Assembly (NCBI RefSeq): GCF_000166195.2
Contig: NZ_CM001403.1
Location: forward strand, 8,234,877-8,298,876
Source of the DNA: Mucilaginibacter paludis DSM 18603
GTDB lineage: Bacteria; Bacteroidota; Bacteroidia; Sphingobacteriales; Sphingobacteriaceae
Reading direction: 5' to 3'
Length of the DNA stretch: 64,000 bases
Shown here: positions 27,413 to 36,081 of the stretch, in pieces
Layout: every line of letters begins with the position of its first letter
How positions within the stretch are numbered: the stretch's first letter is position 1
Notes under the pieces: generated by a model
The model's database searches: none
What the model was told of the DNA's origin: nothing
Seen by the model: the letters and a program-made list of their open reading frames with translations, nothing else
Made by a program: the position numbers and the translations under genes

Positions 27413-30196
27413 TCAAGCAGGGATAAAACTTCTTGCTTTATCCAATACCCTTGGCAAGCCACTAACATCCTTGCCACCTGCGGTAGCATAAAACGGCTGA
27501 CCGCCGCCACCGCCCTGAACCTCTTTAGCCAGCTCACGGATAATATTGCCTGCATTCAGGCCTTTTTCTTTCACCAGGCTCTCTTCAATCATTACGGTGA
27601 TGTTAGGCTTTCCGTCAATTTGGGCAGTTAACACCAGGAACAAATTAGGCACAATATCTTTCAGGCTGTAGGCCAGGTTTTTGATGGCATCGGCATTGGG
27701 CAAATCAACTTGTTGGGCTATAAAGTTAATGCCGTTAATGGCTTCTGCTTTCGCAGCCAACACCTGTTTTAAACCTGCGGCCTTTTCATAAACGGATTTT
27801 TCCAGTTCTTTTTTCAGCCTGCTATTTTCGTCAAGTAAGCCTTCAACACTTTTGGCTACGTTTTTTGGGTTTTTAAGTAGTTCTTTAAGTTGTTGTATCA
27901 GTTTGCCCTGCTCATTAAAATATTGCTCAACCGCAACACCGGTAATGGCCTCGATCCGGCGGACACCGGCGGCTACCGCGCTCTCGGCAATAATTTTAAA
28001 GAAACCGATCTGACCGGTGGATTGTACGTGTGTACCGCCGCAAAGCTCGATGCTAAACTTCATGTCCATGGTAACCACCCGCACGGTATCGCCATATTTT
28101 TCGCCAAATAAGGCATTGGCGCCCATGGCTATGGCTTCTTCCTTAGGTAACTCTTGTATATCAACCAATATGTTCTCCCTGATCCTTTCGTTCACAATGG
28201 CTTCAATGCGGGCTATTTCTTCGTCGGTCACCTTGCTGAAGTGCGAAAAGTCAAAACGCAGGTATTCATTATTTACCAACGAACCTTTCTGGTTAACGTG
28301 GCTGCCTAATACCTCCTTCAAGGCGGCATGCAGCAAGTGCGTTGCCGAGTGGTTATTGTTGGTTGCCTTACGCTTATCTACGTCGACCATGGCTGTTAAA
28401 GCATCGTCAATATCCTCGGGCAGTTGATCTACAAAATGTACAATCAGCCCGTTCTCTTTTTTGGTATCTGTTACCGGGACGATCTCCCCGTCCGGAAAAA
28501 TCAATTCACCGGTATCGCCCACCTGTCCGCCGCTTTCGGCATAAAAAGGTGTTTTATCTAAAACGATCTGGTATTGCTCCTTACCCTTGGCTTTTACCTT
28601 GCGGTATTTTACTACGTGGGCTATGGTTTCGGTTTCAGTATAGCCTACAAATTCGACTGTGTCATCTTCTTTTAGTAGGATCCAGTCGCCGGTATCAATG
28701 GCTGTGGCAGCGCGGGAGCGAGATTTTTGTTGGGCAAGGGCGGTTTCGTAGCCTTCAACATCAACAGTCCAACCAATTTCTCGTGCCATAAGTTCTGTTA
28801 AATCCAAAGGAAATCCGTAAGTATCAGATAATTCAAAAGCAAAATTTCCACGAATGATAGTTGTCTTCGAATCTTTAAAAGCAGTAGGAAGACTCGACGA
28901 TGAATCATTGGCCAGGTTTTTAATCAGTTCAATTTCCTGTGCCTCCTTTTGTATAAATTCTTCGAATTTATTTATCCCACGATCAAGCGTCCTCAAAAAT
29001 GCAACCTCTTCCTCAAGAACAACTTTCTGCACAAAATCTTTCTGATTAACCAACTCAGTAAATACCCCTACAAACTGTTGAGCCAAAATGGGAACCAATT
29101 GATTTAAAAACGGCTCTTTAAAATTAAGGTATTGATAAGAGTATCGTACCGCACGACGCAAAATCCTGCGGATCACATAACCAGCTTTATTGTTCGAAGG
29201 CAACTGCCCATCCGCAATAGCGAAACTAATAGCCCGGATATGATCAGCCATCACACGCATGGCAACATCAGTCTTAGCCTCAACTAAATCCTCTCCAAAG
29301 GAGAGGACTTTTAAAGCGTGCGCTTCTGAAGCCTGTAAATCAGAACCCTCTCCTTTGGAGAGGGCAGGGTGAGGCCCATAAACAATACCACTCTTCTCCG
29401 CAATAAACTGGATCAGCGGTTGGAAAACATCCGTATCATAATTAGATGTTTTGCCTTGCATTATACGCACCAAACGCTCAAAGCCCATGCCTGTATCCAC
29501 ATGCTTGGCTGGTAACGGTTGTAGACTACCGTCTTTCAGCCGGTTAAACTGCATAAATACGTCATTCCAAATTTCCATTACGCTGTCGTCAACGCCGTTT
29601 ACCAAGGTAGCGCCGTCAATTTGAGCACGTTCAGCATCGGTACGCCCATCGTAGTGTATTTCAGAGCAAGGGCCGCAGGGGCCGGTTTCGCCCATTTCCC
29701 AAAAGTTATCCTTTTTATTGCCGGGTAGTATATGGTCGTCGGCAACAAATTCGCGCCATAACTCCAGGGTTTCGGTATCGGCTGCTAAGCCTTCTTTTTC
29801 GTCACCTTCAAAATAGGTAACATATAGGCGGCTTTTATCTAATTTATAAATTTCGGTGAGTAATTCCCAGCTCCAGGCAATGGCTTCCTTTTTAAAGTAA
29901 TCGCCAAAGCTCCAGTTGCCGAGCATCTCGAACATGGTATGGTGGTAGCTGTCTATTCCAACTTCTTCTAAATCGTTATGCTTGCCCGATACCCTCAGGC
30001 AGCGCTGCGTATCCGCTACGCGTGGAAATTTTACCGGTTCTTCTCCTAAAAAGATAGATTTAAACTGATTCATACCCGCGTTGGTAAACATGAGCGTAGG
30101 GTCGTTTTTAACCACAATAGGTGCCGATGGCACGATGGTATGTCCTTTGGAAGCAAAAAAATCTAAAAAAGCCTGGCGTATTTCCTGAGCAGTCAT
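27413..30196 (-). CDS. alaS: Alanyl-tRNA synthetase with an in-frame palindromic insertion
   Basis: 927 residues, longer than the usual ~870-880. Class II aminoacylation motifs begin at the N-terminus (FASKGHTIVPSAP, MFTNAGMNQFK). The editing domain has the zinc-type set NNNHSATHLLHAAL and CGGTHVQSTG; the C-Ala domain ends in GGGGGQPFYATAGG. The enzyme charges tRNA-Ala and deacylates Ser/Gly errors. Residues ~274-306 (starting GPHPALSKGEGSDLQ and ending VLSFGEDLVEA) are encoded by an R1 palindromic element and have no counterpart in typical AlaRS, where YG is followed almost directly by the DVAMRVxADHIRA motif. The frame stays open, so the protein is probably functional. Confidence 0.95.
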   Translation of the reverse strand: MTAQEIRQAFLDFFASKGHTIVPSAPIVVKNDPTLMFTNAGMNQFKSIFLGEEPVKFPRVADTQRCLRVSGKHNDLEEVGIDSYHHTMFEMLGNWSFGDYFKKEAIAWSWELLTEIYKLDKSRLYVTYFEGDEKEGLAADTETLELWREFVADDHILPGNKKDNFWEMGETGPCGPCSEIHYDGRTDAERAQIDGATLVNGVDDSVMEIWNDVFMQFNRLKDGSLQPLPAKHVDTGMGFERLVRIMQGKTSNYDTDVFQPLIQFIAEKSGIVYGPHPALSKGEGSDLQASEAHALKVLSFGEDLVEAKTDVAMRVMADHIRAISFAIADGQLPSNNKAGYVIRRILRRAVRYSYQYLNFKEPFLNQLVPILAQQFVGVFTELVNQKDFVQKVVLEEEVAFLRTLDRGINKFEEFIQKEAQEIELIKNLANDSSSSLPTAFKDSKTTIIRGNFAFELSDTYGFPLDLTELMAREIGWTVDVEGYETALAQQKSRSRAATAIDTGDWILLKEDDTVEFVGYTETETIAHVVKYRKVKAKGKEQYQIVLDKTPFYAESGGQVGDTGELIFPDGEIVPVTDTKKENGLIVHFVDQLPEDIDDALTAMVDVDKRKATNNNHSATHLLHAALKEVLGSHVNQKGSLVNNEYLRFDFSHFSKVTDEEIARIEAIVNERIRENILVDIQELPKEEAIAMGANALFGEKYGDTVRVVTMDMKFSIELCGGTHVQSTGQIGFFKIIAESAVAAGVRRIEAITGVAVEQYFNEQGKLIQQLKELLKNPKNVAKSVEGLLDENSRLKKELEKSVYEKAAGLKQVLAAKAEAINGINFIAQQVDLPNADAIKNLAYSLKDIVPNLFLVLTAQIDGKPNITVMIEESLVKEKGLNAGNIIRELAKEVQGGGGGQPFYATAGGKDVSGLPRVLDKARSFIPA
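29278..29374. repeat. Two-armed palindromic element (R1 family) inside alaS
   Basis: Two hairpins (CCTCTCCAAAGGAGAGG and CCTCTCCTTTGGAGAGG) are framed by the inverted ends CCTCA / TGAGG, ~97 bp in all. It is read in frame on the minus strand as part of alaS. Confidence 0.8.
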
Positions 30197-30215
30197 TTGT
30201 ATAAAATTGAGTGTG

Positions 30216-30223
30216 CAAAGATA
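30216..30223 (-). promoter_or_regulatory. -7 box TATCTTTG upstream of alaS
   Basis: An exact consensus match, 19 bases before the alaS ATG at 30196. Confidence 0.55.
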
Positions 30224-30346
30224 TGTCTTTAGTCGAAAGTCCGAAGTCTTTAGTCCATAGTCAAGAGTCTTTGTTATATAAATCGACTTGCTTAATTAGA
30301 TATTTTTTCACTTTAGACTAAAGACTTTAGACTAAAGACTTAAATT
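30223..30346. repeat. GTCTTTAGTC-type repeat cluster between alaS and the merR-type gene
   Basis: Copies of GTCTTTAGTC (30226-30290) face the inverted units CTTTAGACTAAAGACTTTAG (30311-30340), forming a ~120-bp imperfect inverted repeat. It carries promoter sequence at both ends. Confidence 0.6.
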
Positions 30347-30348
30347 TG
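30341..30348 (+). promoter_or_regulatory. -7 box TAAATTTG abutting the merR-type gene
   Basis: An exact TAnnTTTG match ends four bases before ATG 30353, so the transcript would be essentially leaderless. Confidence 0.55.
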
Positions 30349-30352
30349 CATC

Positions 30353-30688
30353 ATGCCTTACAAAGAACGCGATATCAGCAAGCTATACTATACCATGGGC
30401 GAAGTTTCAGCCATGTTTGATGTCAATCAATCGCTCCTGCGCTTTTACGAGAAGGAATTTGATATTCTTCAACCCAAAAAAAACAAAAAAGGCAACCGGT
30501 ATTTTACCCCCGAGGATATTGAGAACCTGAAGATTATTTTCAACCTGATCCGCGATAAAGGTTATACCCTGCAAGGCGCTAAAGATTACCTGAAAGAAAA
30601 CCTGGGCGACACCAAAGACAACCAAAGCATCATCAATTCGCTGGAAACCCTGAAACAGTTTTTACTGGAAGTCAGGGATCAGATGTAG
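30353..30688 (+). CDS. MerR-family transcriptional regulator
   Basis: 111 residues. The N-terminal winged helix-turn-helix reads YYTMGEVSAMFDVNQSLLRF and YEKEFDILQPKKNKKGNRYF, then a helical region with IRDKGYTLQGAKDYL, the usual MerR core. The C-terminal part is short and holds no cysteine or obvious effector-binding domain, so a metal-sensing role is unlikely. The target genes are unknown. It is divergent from alaS and 140 bases upstream of the DHA2 exporter, which is a possible but unproven target. Confidence 0.85.
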   Translation: MPYKERDISKLYYTMGEVSAMFDVNQSLLRFYEKEFDILQPKKNKKGNRYFTPEDIENLKIIFNLIRDKGYTLQGAKDYLKENLGDTKDNQSIINSLETLKQFLLEVRDQM

Positions 30689-30828
30689 TTTGAGTTTCCC
30701 CAGCACGAATATCCTGGCGATGGCTGGTCATTAGCGGTAATTTAATAGTTAAATAAGCCCTCTCTTTTTAATCTTTTACAGATACCAAATTTTTCTCCGG
30801 CTACCGTAATTATTCACTAACTTCATTC

Positions 30829-32370
30829 ATGCAAACTGTCGCGCTTCACAGCACCCAGGGTAAATGGGTCATGGTATCAGCTATACTGGCATCCGCCATG
30901 GCATTTATCGACGGAACAGCGCTCAACGTGGTACTACCCTCGTTGCAACAAAGCCTCAAAGCTAACGGCACCGATTTATTCTGGATCATCAACGCTTATC
31001 TGCTGATGCTGGCGGCCCTGATCCTGATCGGCGGATCGCTGGGGGATCAGTTGGGACGAAAAAAAATATTCATGGTAGGCATAAGCGTTTTTATAAGCGG
31101 CTCGCTGGCATGCGGTTTTGCGCCCGATGTAACTTTCCTTATCCTGTTCCGCATTATTCAGGGCATTGGCGGTGCCTTGATGATTCCGGGGAGTTTGTCG
31201 CTCATCTCATCATCCATCAACGAGAACGAACGGGGTAAAGCTATCGGCACCTGGTCGGCCTTTACCACGGTAGTTACCATGGGTGGCCCTATACTTGGGG
31301 GCGCTTTGGGCGATGCTGGTTTATGGCGCTATATTTTTTTCATCAACATTCCCATTGGCCTTGCTGCCCTGCTGATGTTGTGGCTGCGCGTAGATGAAAC
31401 TAAAGATGCCAACCGGCATCCGCTGGATTTTGCTGGCGCTATCACCATTGCCCTTAGCCTGGCCTGCCTCACATTTGGCTTCTTGCGCGTCCCGGCGGTA
31501 GGTTGGCTTAACTGGCAGATCTATTGTGCATTAACGGCTGGCCTGTTGCTTTTGGCTGCATTTATTTATATTGAAAACAAAAGCAAATACCCCATGATGC
31601 CGCTTACCCTGTTTGCTAACCTCACTTTTAGCGGAGCTAACCTGTTGACCTTCTTTTTGTACGCGGGGCTGGGCACGGGTATGTTGTTTTTGGGTTTAAA
31701 CCTGGTACAGGTACAAGGTTACAGCCAGTTACAATCAGGGCTTACCTTTTTGCCTTTCACGGTTTTGATGATCACCCTGGCCAGGTTTGCCGGGAGCCTG
31801 GCAGACAAACATGGGCCAAGGTTATTTTTGATAGGCGGCCCGGCACTGGCAGGTACAGGCTTGTTGATGCTTTCGTTTGTAAAACAAACCCAGGGCCCCG
31901 CCGGGTACTGGACATCATTTTTTCCGGGCATAATTGTTTTCGGACTGGGAATGTCGTTCACTGTGGCGCCGCTTACGGCAACAGTAATGGCTTCCGTCAG
32001 CGATCATTTTTCGGGAACGGCATCCGGGGTAAATAATGCCGTGACCAGGATCTCCAATGTATTTGCTAACGCGATATTGGGTGCTTTGGCCGTTTTGCTA
32101 TTTTCGGGTGCATTACAACAGCATATCAAATCAGTGCCGTTGAATGATAGCAACCGGCAACTGGTGATGAGCCAGGGCGCCAATTTGGGTAACGCCAAAG
32201 TTCCGGAGAAAGTTAGTGCTCGCGACAGCGCCCTGGTTAAAGCTGCTTATCATCAAAGCTTTATTGATGCATACGCCTATATTATGCGGATTTCCGCAGG
32301 ATTGGGCTTTTTAGGCGCACTCATGGCGGTAGGGTTTATTAAGAATGTAGTACCAAAAACCGGTAATTAA
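30829..32370 (+). CDS. DHA2-family MFS drug/H+ antiporter (14 TM, EmrB/QacA type)
   Basis: 513 residues with about 14 hydrophobic segments. Typical motifs are DGTALNVVLPSLQQSL in TM1, GGSLGDQLGRKKIF (motif A) after TM2, RIIQGIGGALMIPGSLSL and GPILGGALGD (motif C of antiporters). Family members export drugs, dyes or organic acids using the proton gradient; no partner EmrA or TolC gene is adjacent. It ends at a strong bidirectional terminator shared with the convergent small secreted gene. Confidence 0.9.
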   Translation: MQTVALHSTQGKWVMVSAILASAMAFIDGTALNVVLPSLQQSLKANGTDLFWIINAYLLMLAALILIGGSLGDQLGRKKIFMVGISVFISGSLACGFAPDVTFLILFRIIQGIGGALMIPGSLSLISSSINENERGKAIGTWSAFTTVVTMGGPILGGALGDAGLWRYIFFINIPIGLAALLMLWLRVDETKDANRHPLDFAGAITIALSLACLTFGFLRVPAVGWLNWQIYCALTAGLLLLAAFIYIENKSKYPMMPLTLFANLTFSGANLLTFFLYAGLGTGMLFLGLNLVQVQGYSQLQSGLTFLPFTVLMITLARFAGSLADKHGPRLFLIGGPALAGTGLLMLSFVKQTQGPAGYWTSFFPGIIVFGLGMSFTVAPLTATVMASVSDHFSGTASGVNNAVTRISNVFANAILGALAVLLFSGALQQHIKSVPLNDSNRQLVMSQGANLGNAKVPEKVSARDSALVKAAYHQSFIDAYAYIMRISAGLGFLGALMAVGFIKNVVPKTGN

Positions 32371-32375
32371 CTCGC

Positions 32376-32412
32376 AAAAAAAGCCCGCAGACTTTAAGTT
32401 TGCGGGCTTTCA
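32376..32412. terminator. Bidirectional intrinsic terminator
   Basis: AAAGCCCGCAgACTT / AAGTtTGCGGGCTTT stem with A and T runs, between the convergent exporter and small secreted genes. Confidence 0.9.
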
Positions 32413-32425
32413 CTATCGAAACGAT

Positions 32426-32725
32426 TTATCTGTGATGTACGTTCCTTAATTTTGATTTGCTTACATAAACCTTTTTTCCACGGCCATTTACATAATAATA
32501 GCGGGAGTGTTTGTTGATATAGATGGTTTGACCACCTGGCCCTACCTTCGAATCGTATTTTTTATCACCAACGGCAGATGCGCCCTTTACGGCAACTTCG
32601 GCAGTCTTGTTTCCGATCTTATTGATGGTTTTACCCACTTTACCATCAGAAGGGGTTTGATGCTGAGCCATCGCCTGGAATGATAACAGCAAGGCCGGGA
32701 TTATTAAGAATTTAATTTTTTTCAT
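32426..32725 (-). CDS. Small secreted basic protein, function unknown
   Basis: 99 residues with a signal peptide (MKKIKFLIIPALLLSFQAMA, cleavage before QHQ). The mature part is Lys/Gly-rich with GKTINKIGNKTAEVAVKGAS and a C-terminal QTIYINKHSRYYYVNGRGK stretch. Similar small exported proteins are common in Sphingobacteriaceae; no function is known to me. It is monocistronic, ending at the terminator shared with the exporter gene. Confidence 0.7.
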   Translation of the reverse strand: MKKIKFLIIPALLLSFQAMAQHQTPSDGKVGKTINKIGNKTAEVAVKGASAVGDKKYDSKVGPGGQTIYINKHSRYYYVNGRGKKVYVSKSKLRNVHHR

Positions 32726-32877
32726 GATTACTATTTATTGATCGTCAGGATCTGTAATAGCAACATCGGTGCCACAATTAAGTTTTAGCCGGAATGCGAT
32801 TAAAACCAGCTCCGGCTTCTGGCCCTTTTGAACTAACTGGGCATTCCAGACTTCCCGCGATATTGACGCAACGCTAT

Positions 32878-35271
32878 TTATTCATTTCTCAGACTTTTGG
32901 CAGGATTTGCCAAAGCAGCTTTTATCGACTTAAAGCCGATGGTTGCCAATGCGATCAGAATGGCCGCAAATCCAGCAACAAAAAAGAGCCACCAAGATAT
33001 ATTAATGCGGTAAGCAAATGTTTGCAACCACTTTTGCATAAACCACCAGGCAATAGGCGTTATAATAACCACCGAAAGAAGCACCAGGTATACAAATTCT
33101 TTACTGAGCAAGGCTACAAGTTGTGTAACTGTGGCCCCCAATACCTTTCTAATACCTATCTCCTTTGTTCGCTGGCGTGTAAAGAATACCGTGAGGGCAA
33201 ACAGCCCCATCACGGAAATCATGATGGCAATCACTGCAAAAAAGGTGAGGATCAGCTGAAGCTTAGTATAAGAAAGGAACAGCTTGTTAAAATTATCATC
33301 CAAAAAGGAATAACGGATCGGATAGGCGGGTTCAATACCTTTCCATGCATGTTCAATTGCTGCAACAGATTGCTGAACATGCCTGCTGTTTAATTTGACC
33401 ACCATTGCACCACCTGACTGATACATGCATGCTTTATTACCTATAGTATACACTTCTGGCAGCACTTCCCTTTCAAAGCCCTCAACATGAAAATCTTTTA
33501 CAACACCGACGATGTGCAATGGGATACTATCACAGTATGGAAAAGTGATAGTGCTGCCTATCGGGTTGGTGACACCCAGTTTTTTCGCTGCTGTTTCATT
33601 AATAATAGCTGAGCGGGTATTTTGATCAGCAACCCCATCTGTAAAATACCGGCCCTTTATTAAAGCGATTTGTAAAGTGTTAAAATAATCTTTACTGACC
33701 TTGACCGACGACAGGCGGTAGCCCTTGCCATTGTATTTGAAACCAATAGTCGAGGTATCCACAAACAGGTTATCTCCTGGCACCTTGGTAGTTTTAGCAA
33801 CATATTTAACACCTGGTATAGATAACAAGGCACTTTGAACAGCGGAAAACCCGGCTTCCCTTGTTCGCTGTGTTACTTCAATTCGCATCACCTGATCGCC
33901 GGAAAATCCCTTGTCTTTACTTACCATATAATCCATCTGGTTATGGATAACCAAGATCGATATGATAAAAAAAACGGAAACCATAAACTGCAAAACGATC
34001 AGGCTGTTGCGTAAAAGTGTGCCTTTATTGCCACCGGAATAATTGCCTTTTAAAACTTTTGTAGTATTAAAACGCGACAAAAGTAAAGATGGGTACAACC
34101 CTGAAAGCAGGACGACGATCAACAAGCAAAGTGCTATTTGCCCCATAAGCATTAGCGTGTTGTTTTGTTGCCAAAAGCTTAATGTGATATTAAAAGAATG
34201 ATTGATATAGGGAATTGCAAGGTAAACAATAATAGCCGCCATGCCTAAACTAATGAGGCATTGCAGGCTCGTTTCGATCATAAACTGGAGGATTAACTGC
34301 TTGCGGCTGGAACCCAGGACTTTGCGTACGCCGACTTCTTTTGCCCTATTGACTGCCTTTGCTATGGAAAGGTTACTGAAATTGATTGAACCTGCCAGTA
34401 ATAACGATAGCGCGAGCGTCAACAGTATGGATACTACCTTGAACGGGCTGCTGCCATGCTTGGGGAAGTTATATATTTGGGGCACAGCATCTATAAACAG
34501 CGATGTTTCCTGACCGGCACGTTTATATCCTTCAAAAGATCTGCTATCTCTTTTTAAATGATCATTATAATATATCCTGTTGATGGCATCTTCTGTGTTA
34601 GGCTCAGAATTATAATGCTTTAGTTTAAGATAGGTTACAAAAGAATAATTTGCCCAAAAGTTGCCTTGTTTTTCATGGGGGTTGCGCATGAGCATTTTAA
34701 CTGTAAGATGCGAAGGGCCTTTAGGCTCTTCCATTACGCCTGTTATTACGCACTGGATATCATTATAAACCTTGATCGTCTTTCCGGTGGGATCGGCATC
34801 ACCAAACAACTTGTGGGATAGCTCTTCACTCAATATGGCAGCGTTTGGTTGATTCAAGGCGGCAGAGGCATCGCCCTTCAGTAACTTATAAGGAAATACT
34901 TTTAAAAAACTCGAATCAACGCTTACCACATTTTTCTGGTATATTTTTTTCCCATTGGCATCAAGTAAAACTTCATAGTCGCCAGAGGGCTGGATGGAGG
35001 TGGCGGCTTCCGCATCAGGAAATTGCCGAGCCAGCAGCGCTCCCAAAGGCGCAGGCGTCCGTTCCTGCACCTCTCCTTTCATTTGCATGGAAACTTTATA
35101 GACCTTGCTTAGTTCGGGACTCCATTTATCGTAGCTTAACTCATAATTAAGGTAAAGTAATATGATGATAAAGCTTGACAAAGCTGCGGCTAATCCAACA
35201 ATATTGATGGCATTAAAACTTAGGTTACGAAAAGTATTTCGCCAGGCGGCTTTAAAATAATTCTTTAGCAT
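32878..35271 (-). CDS. MacB/FtsX-type ABC transporter permease
   Basis: 797 residues: TM1 at ~18-42 (AINIVGLAAALSSFIIILLY), a large periplasmic domain of MacB_PCD type, then TM segments around 280-440, a second periplasmic domain and a last FtsX block with RQRTKEIGIRKVLGATVTQL and two TMs. The duplicated FtsX layout with EIGIRKVLGA is typical of the Bacteroidota permeases that work with a separate MacB-like ATPase in export or mechanotransmission. No ATPase gene is adjacent. A palindrome and rnpB lie upstream. Confidence 0.88.
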   Translation of the reverse strand: MLKNYFKAAWRNTFRNLSFNAINIVGLAAALSSFIIILLYLNYELSYDKWSPELSKVYKVSMQMKGEVQERTPAPLGALLARQFPDAEAATSIQPSGDYEVLLDANGKKIYQKNVVSVDSSFLKVFPYKLLKGDASAALNQPNAAILSEELSHKLFGDADPTGKTIKVYNDIQCVITGVMEEPKGPSHLTVKMLMRNPHEKQGNFWANYSFVTYLKLKHYNSEPNTEDAINRIYYNDHLKRDSRSFEGYKRAGQETSLFIDAVPQIYNFPKHGSSPFKVVSILLTLALSLLLAGSINFSNLSIAKAVNRAKEVGVRKVLGSSRKQLILQFMIETSLQCLISLGMAAIIVYLAIPYINHSFNITLSFWQQNNTLMLMGQIALCLLIVVLLSGLYPSLLLSRFNTTKVLKGNYSGGNKGTLLRNSLIVLQFMVSVFFIISILVIHNQMDYMVSKDKGFSGDQVMRIEVTQRTREAGFSAVQSALLSIPGVKYVAKTTKVPGDNLFVDTSTIGFKYNGKGYRLSSVKVSKDYFNTLQIALIKGRYFTDGVADQNTRSAIINETAAKKLGVTNPIGSTITFPYCDSIPLHIVGVVKDFHVEGFEREVLPEVYTIGNKACMYQSGGAMVVKLNSRHVQQSVAAIEHAWKGIEPAYPIRYSFLDDNFNKLFLSYTKLQLILTFFAVIAIMISVMGLFALTVFFTRQRTKEIGIRKVLGATVTQLVALLSKEFVYLVLLSVVIITPIAWWFMQKWLQTFAYRINISWWLFFVAGFAAILIALATIGFKSIKAALANPAKSLRNE

Positions 35272-35424
35272 GTCCTTATTTATGTCGTGAAAGTTCCATC
35301 AAATTTTATCAGGAAATACTGTGCCTTCTTTTTAAGACGCTGTATTTTAATTAATTATGACTTATCATTCATATCCACCTGTATCAAAACCGTACAGATG
35401 GTGTTCGTTTTCGAACTGCTCAGA

Positions 35425-35456
35425 TTTGTCAACTTTTAAAAAGTTGACAAATCTTT
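35425..35456. repeat. Near-perfect palindrome GATTTGTCAACTTTT / AAAAGTTGACAAATC
   Basis: About 31 bases in the gap between the permease and rnpB. It could act as a terminator-like hairpin or an operator. No adjacent regulator explains it. Confidence 0.6.
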
Positions 35457-35529
35457 ATACATCCAAAAATAAAACAAAAGCAATAGTTAATAAATATAAA
35501 ACACCATACAACCATCAAACCCAATTGTG

Positions 35530-35537
35530 TACCTTTG
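35530..35537 (+). promoter_or_regulatory. -7 box TACCTTTG of rnpB
   Basis: An exact TAnnTTTG match placing the transcription start near 35541-35545, at the predicted 5' end of RNase P RNA. Confidence 0.6.
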
Positions 35538-35540
35538 CAA

Positions 35541-35936
35541 CAAGGCAGATCGTTCTATCGCTATGCGCTCAAACGCAGAGAGGAAAGTCCGGGCAACATA
35601 GAGCATCCTGCTTCCTAACGGGAAGGCGCCTTCAGTGGGCGACAGCAAGTGCCACAGAGAATATACCGCCACGGCGTTAAAACCGGGGTAAGGGTGAAAA
35701 TGTGAGGTAAGAGCTCACAGCTATGTATGGCGACATGCATTGCGGTAAACCTCAGGAGTTGAAAAACCAAATAGGTCCCGAAAGTGAGGCTGCTCGCTTC
35801 CGTGTGGTTCGTTTAGGCGGGCCAACGTTGGGATGGGTAGGTTGATAGAGCCGGACAGCAATGTACGGAGCAGATTAATGATAGAAACCCGGGAAACCGG
35901 AGGACAGAACCCGGCTTACAGATGTGCTACTGAAAC
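35541..35936 (+). ncRNA. rnpB: RNase P RNA, bacterial class A
   Basis: Recognised by the universal 5' core AGAGGAAAGTCCGGGC (35576-35592), the internal GGTAAGGGTGAAAATGTGAGG and AAACCTCAGGAGTTGAAAAA-like regions, and the 3' core GGACAGAACCCGGCTTACAG (35912-35931) that pairs in P4. The RNA is the catalytic subunit that matures tRNA 5' ends. The length of about 390 nt suits Bacteroidota. It is preceded by a strong -7 box and followed at once by a terminator. Ends are approximate to ~10 bases. Confidence 0.95.
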
Positions 35937-35939
35937 TTT

Positions 35940-35976
35940 AACCTCTTCTCTTTTTAGAGAAGGGGTTATTTTTTTA
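35940..35976 (+). terminator. rnpB terminator
   Basis: A 12-bp stem AACCTCTTCTCT / AGAGAAGGGGTT (one G-T pair) is followed by ATTTTTTT. Confidence 0.9.
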
Positions 35977-36081
35977 CTTTTCAAAAACAGTATGCTTTTT
36001 TTTGTGTTTACTTTTCTATACAAATTTTATATAACTTAGACGCTTATTTTAACCCTACCTTAATAACTATTACATAAATAT

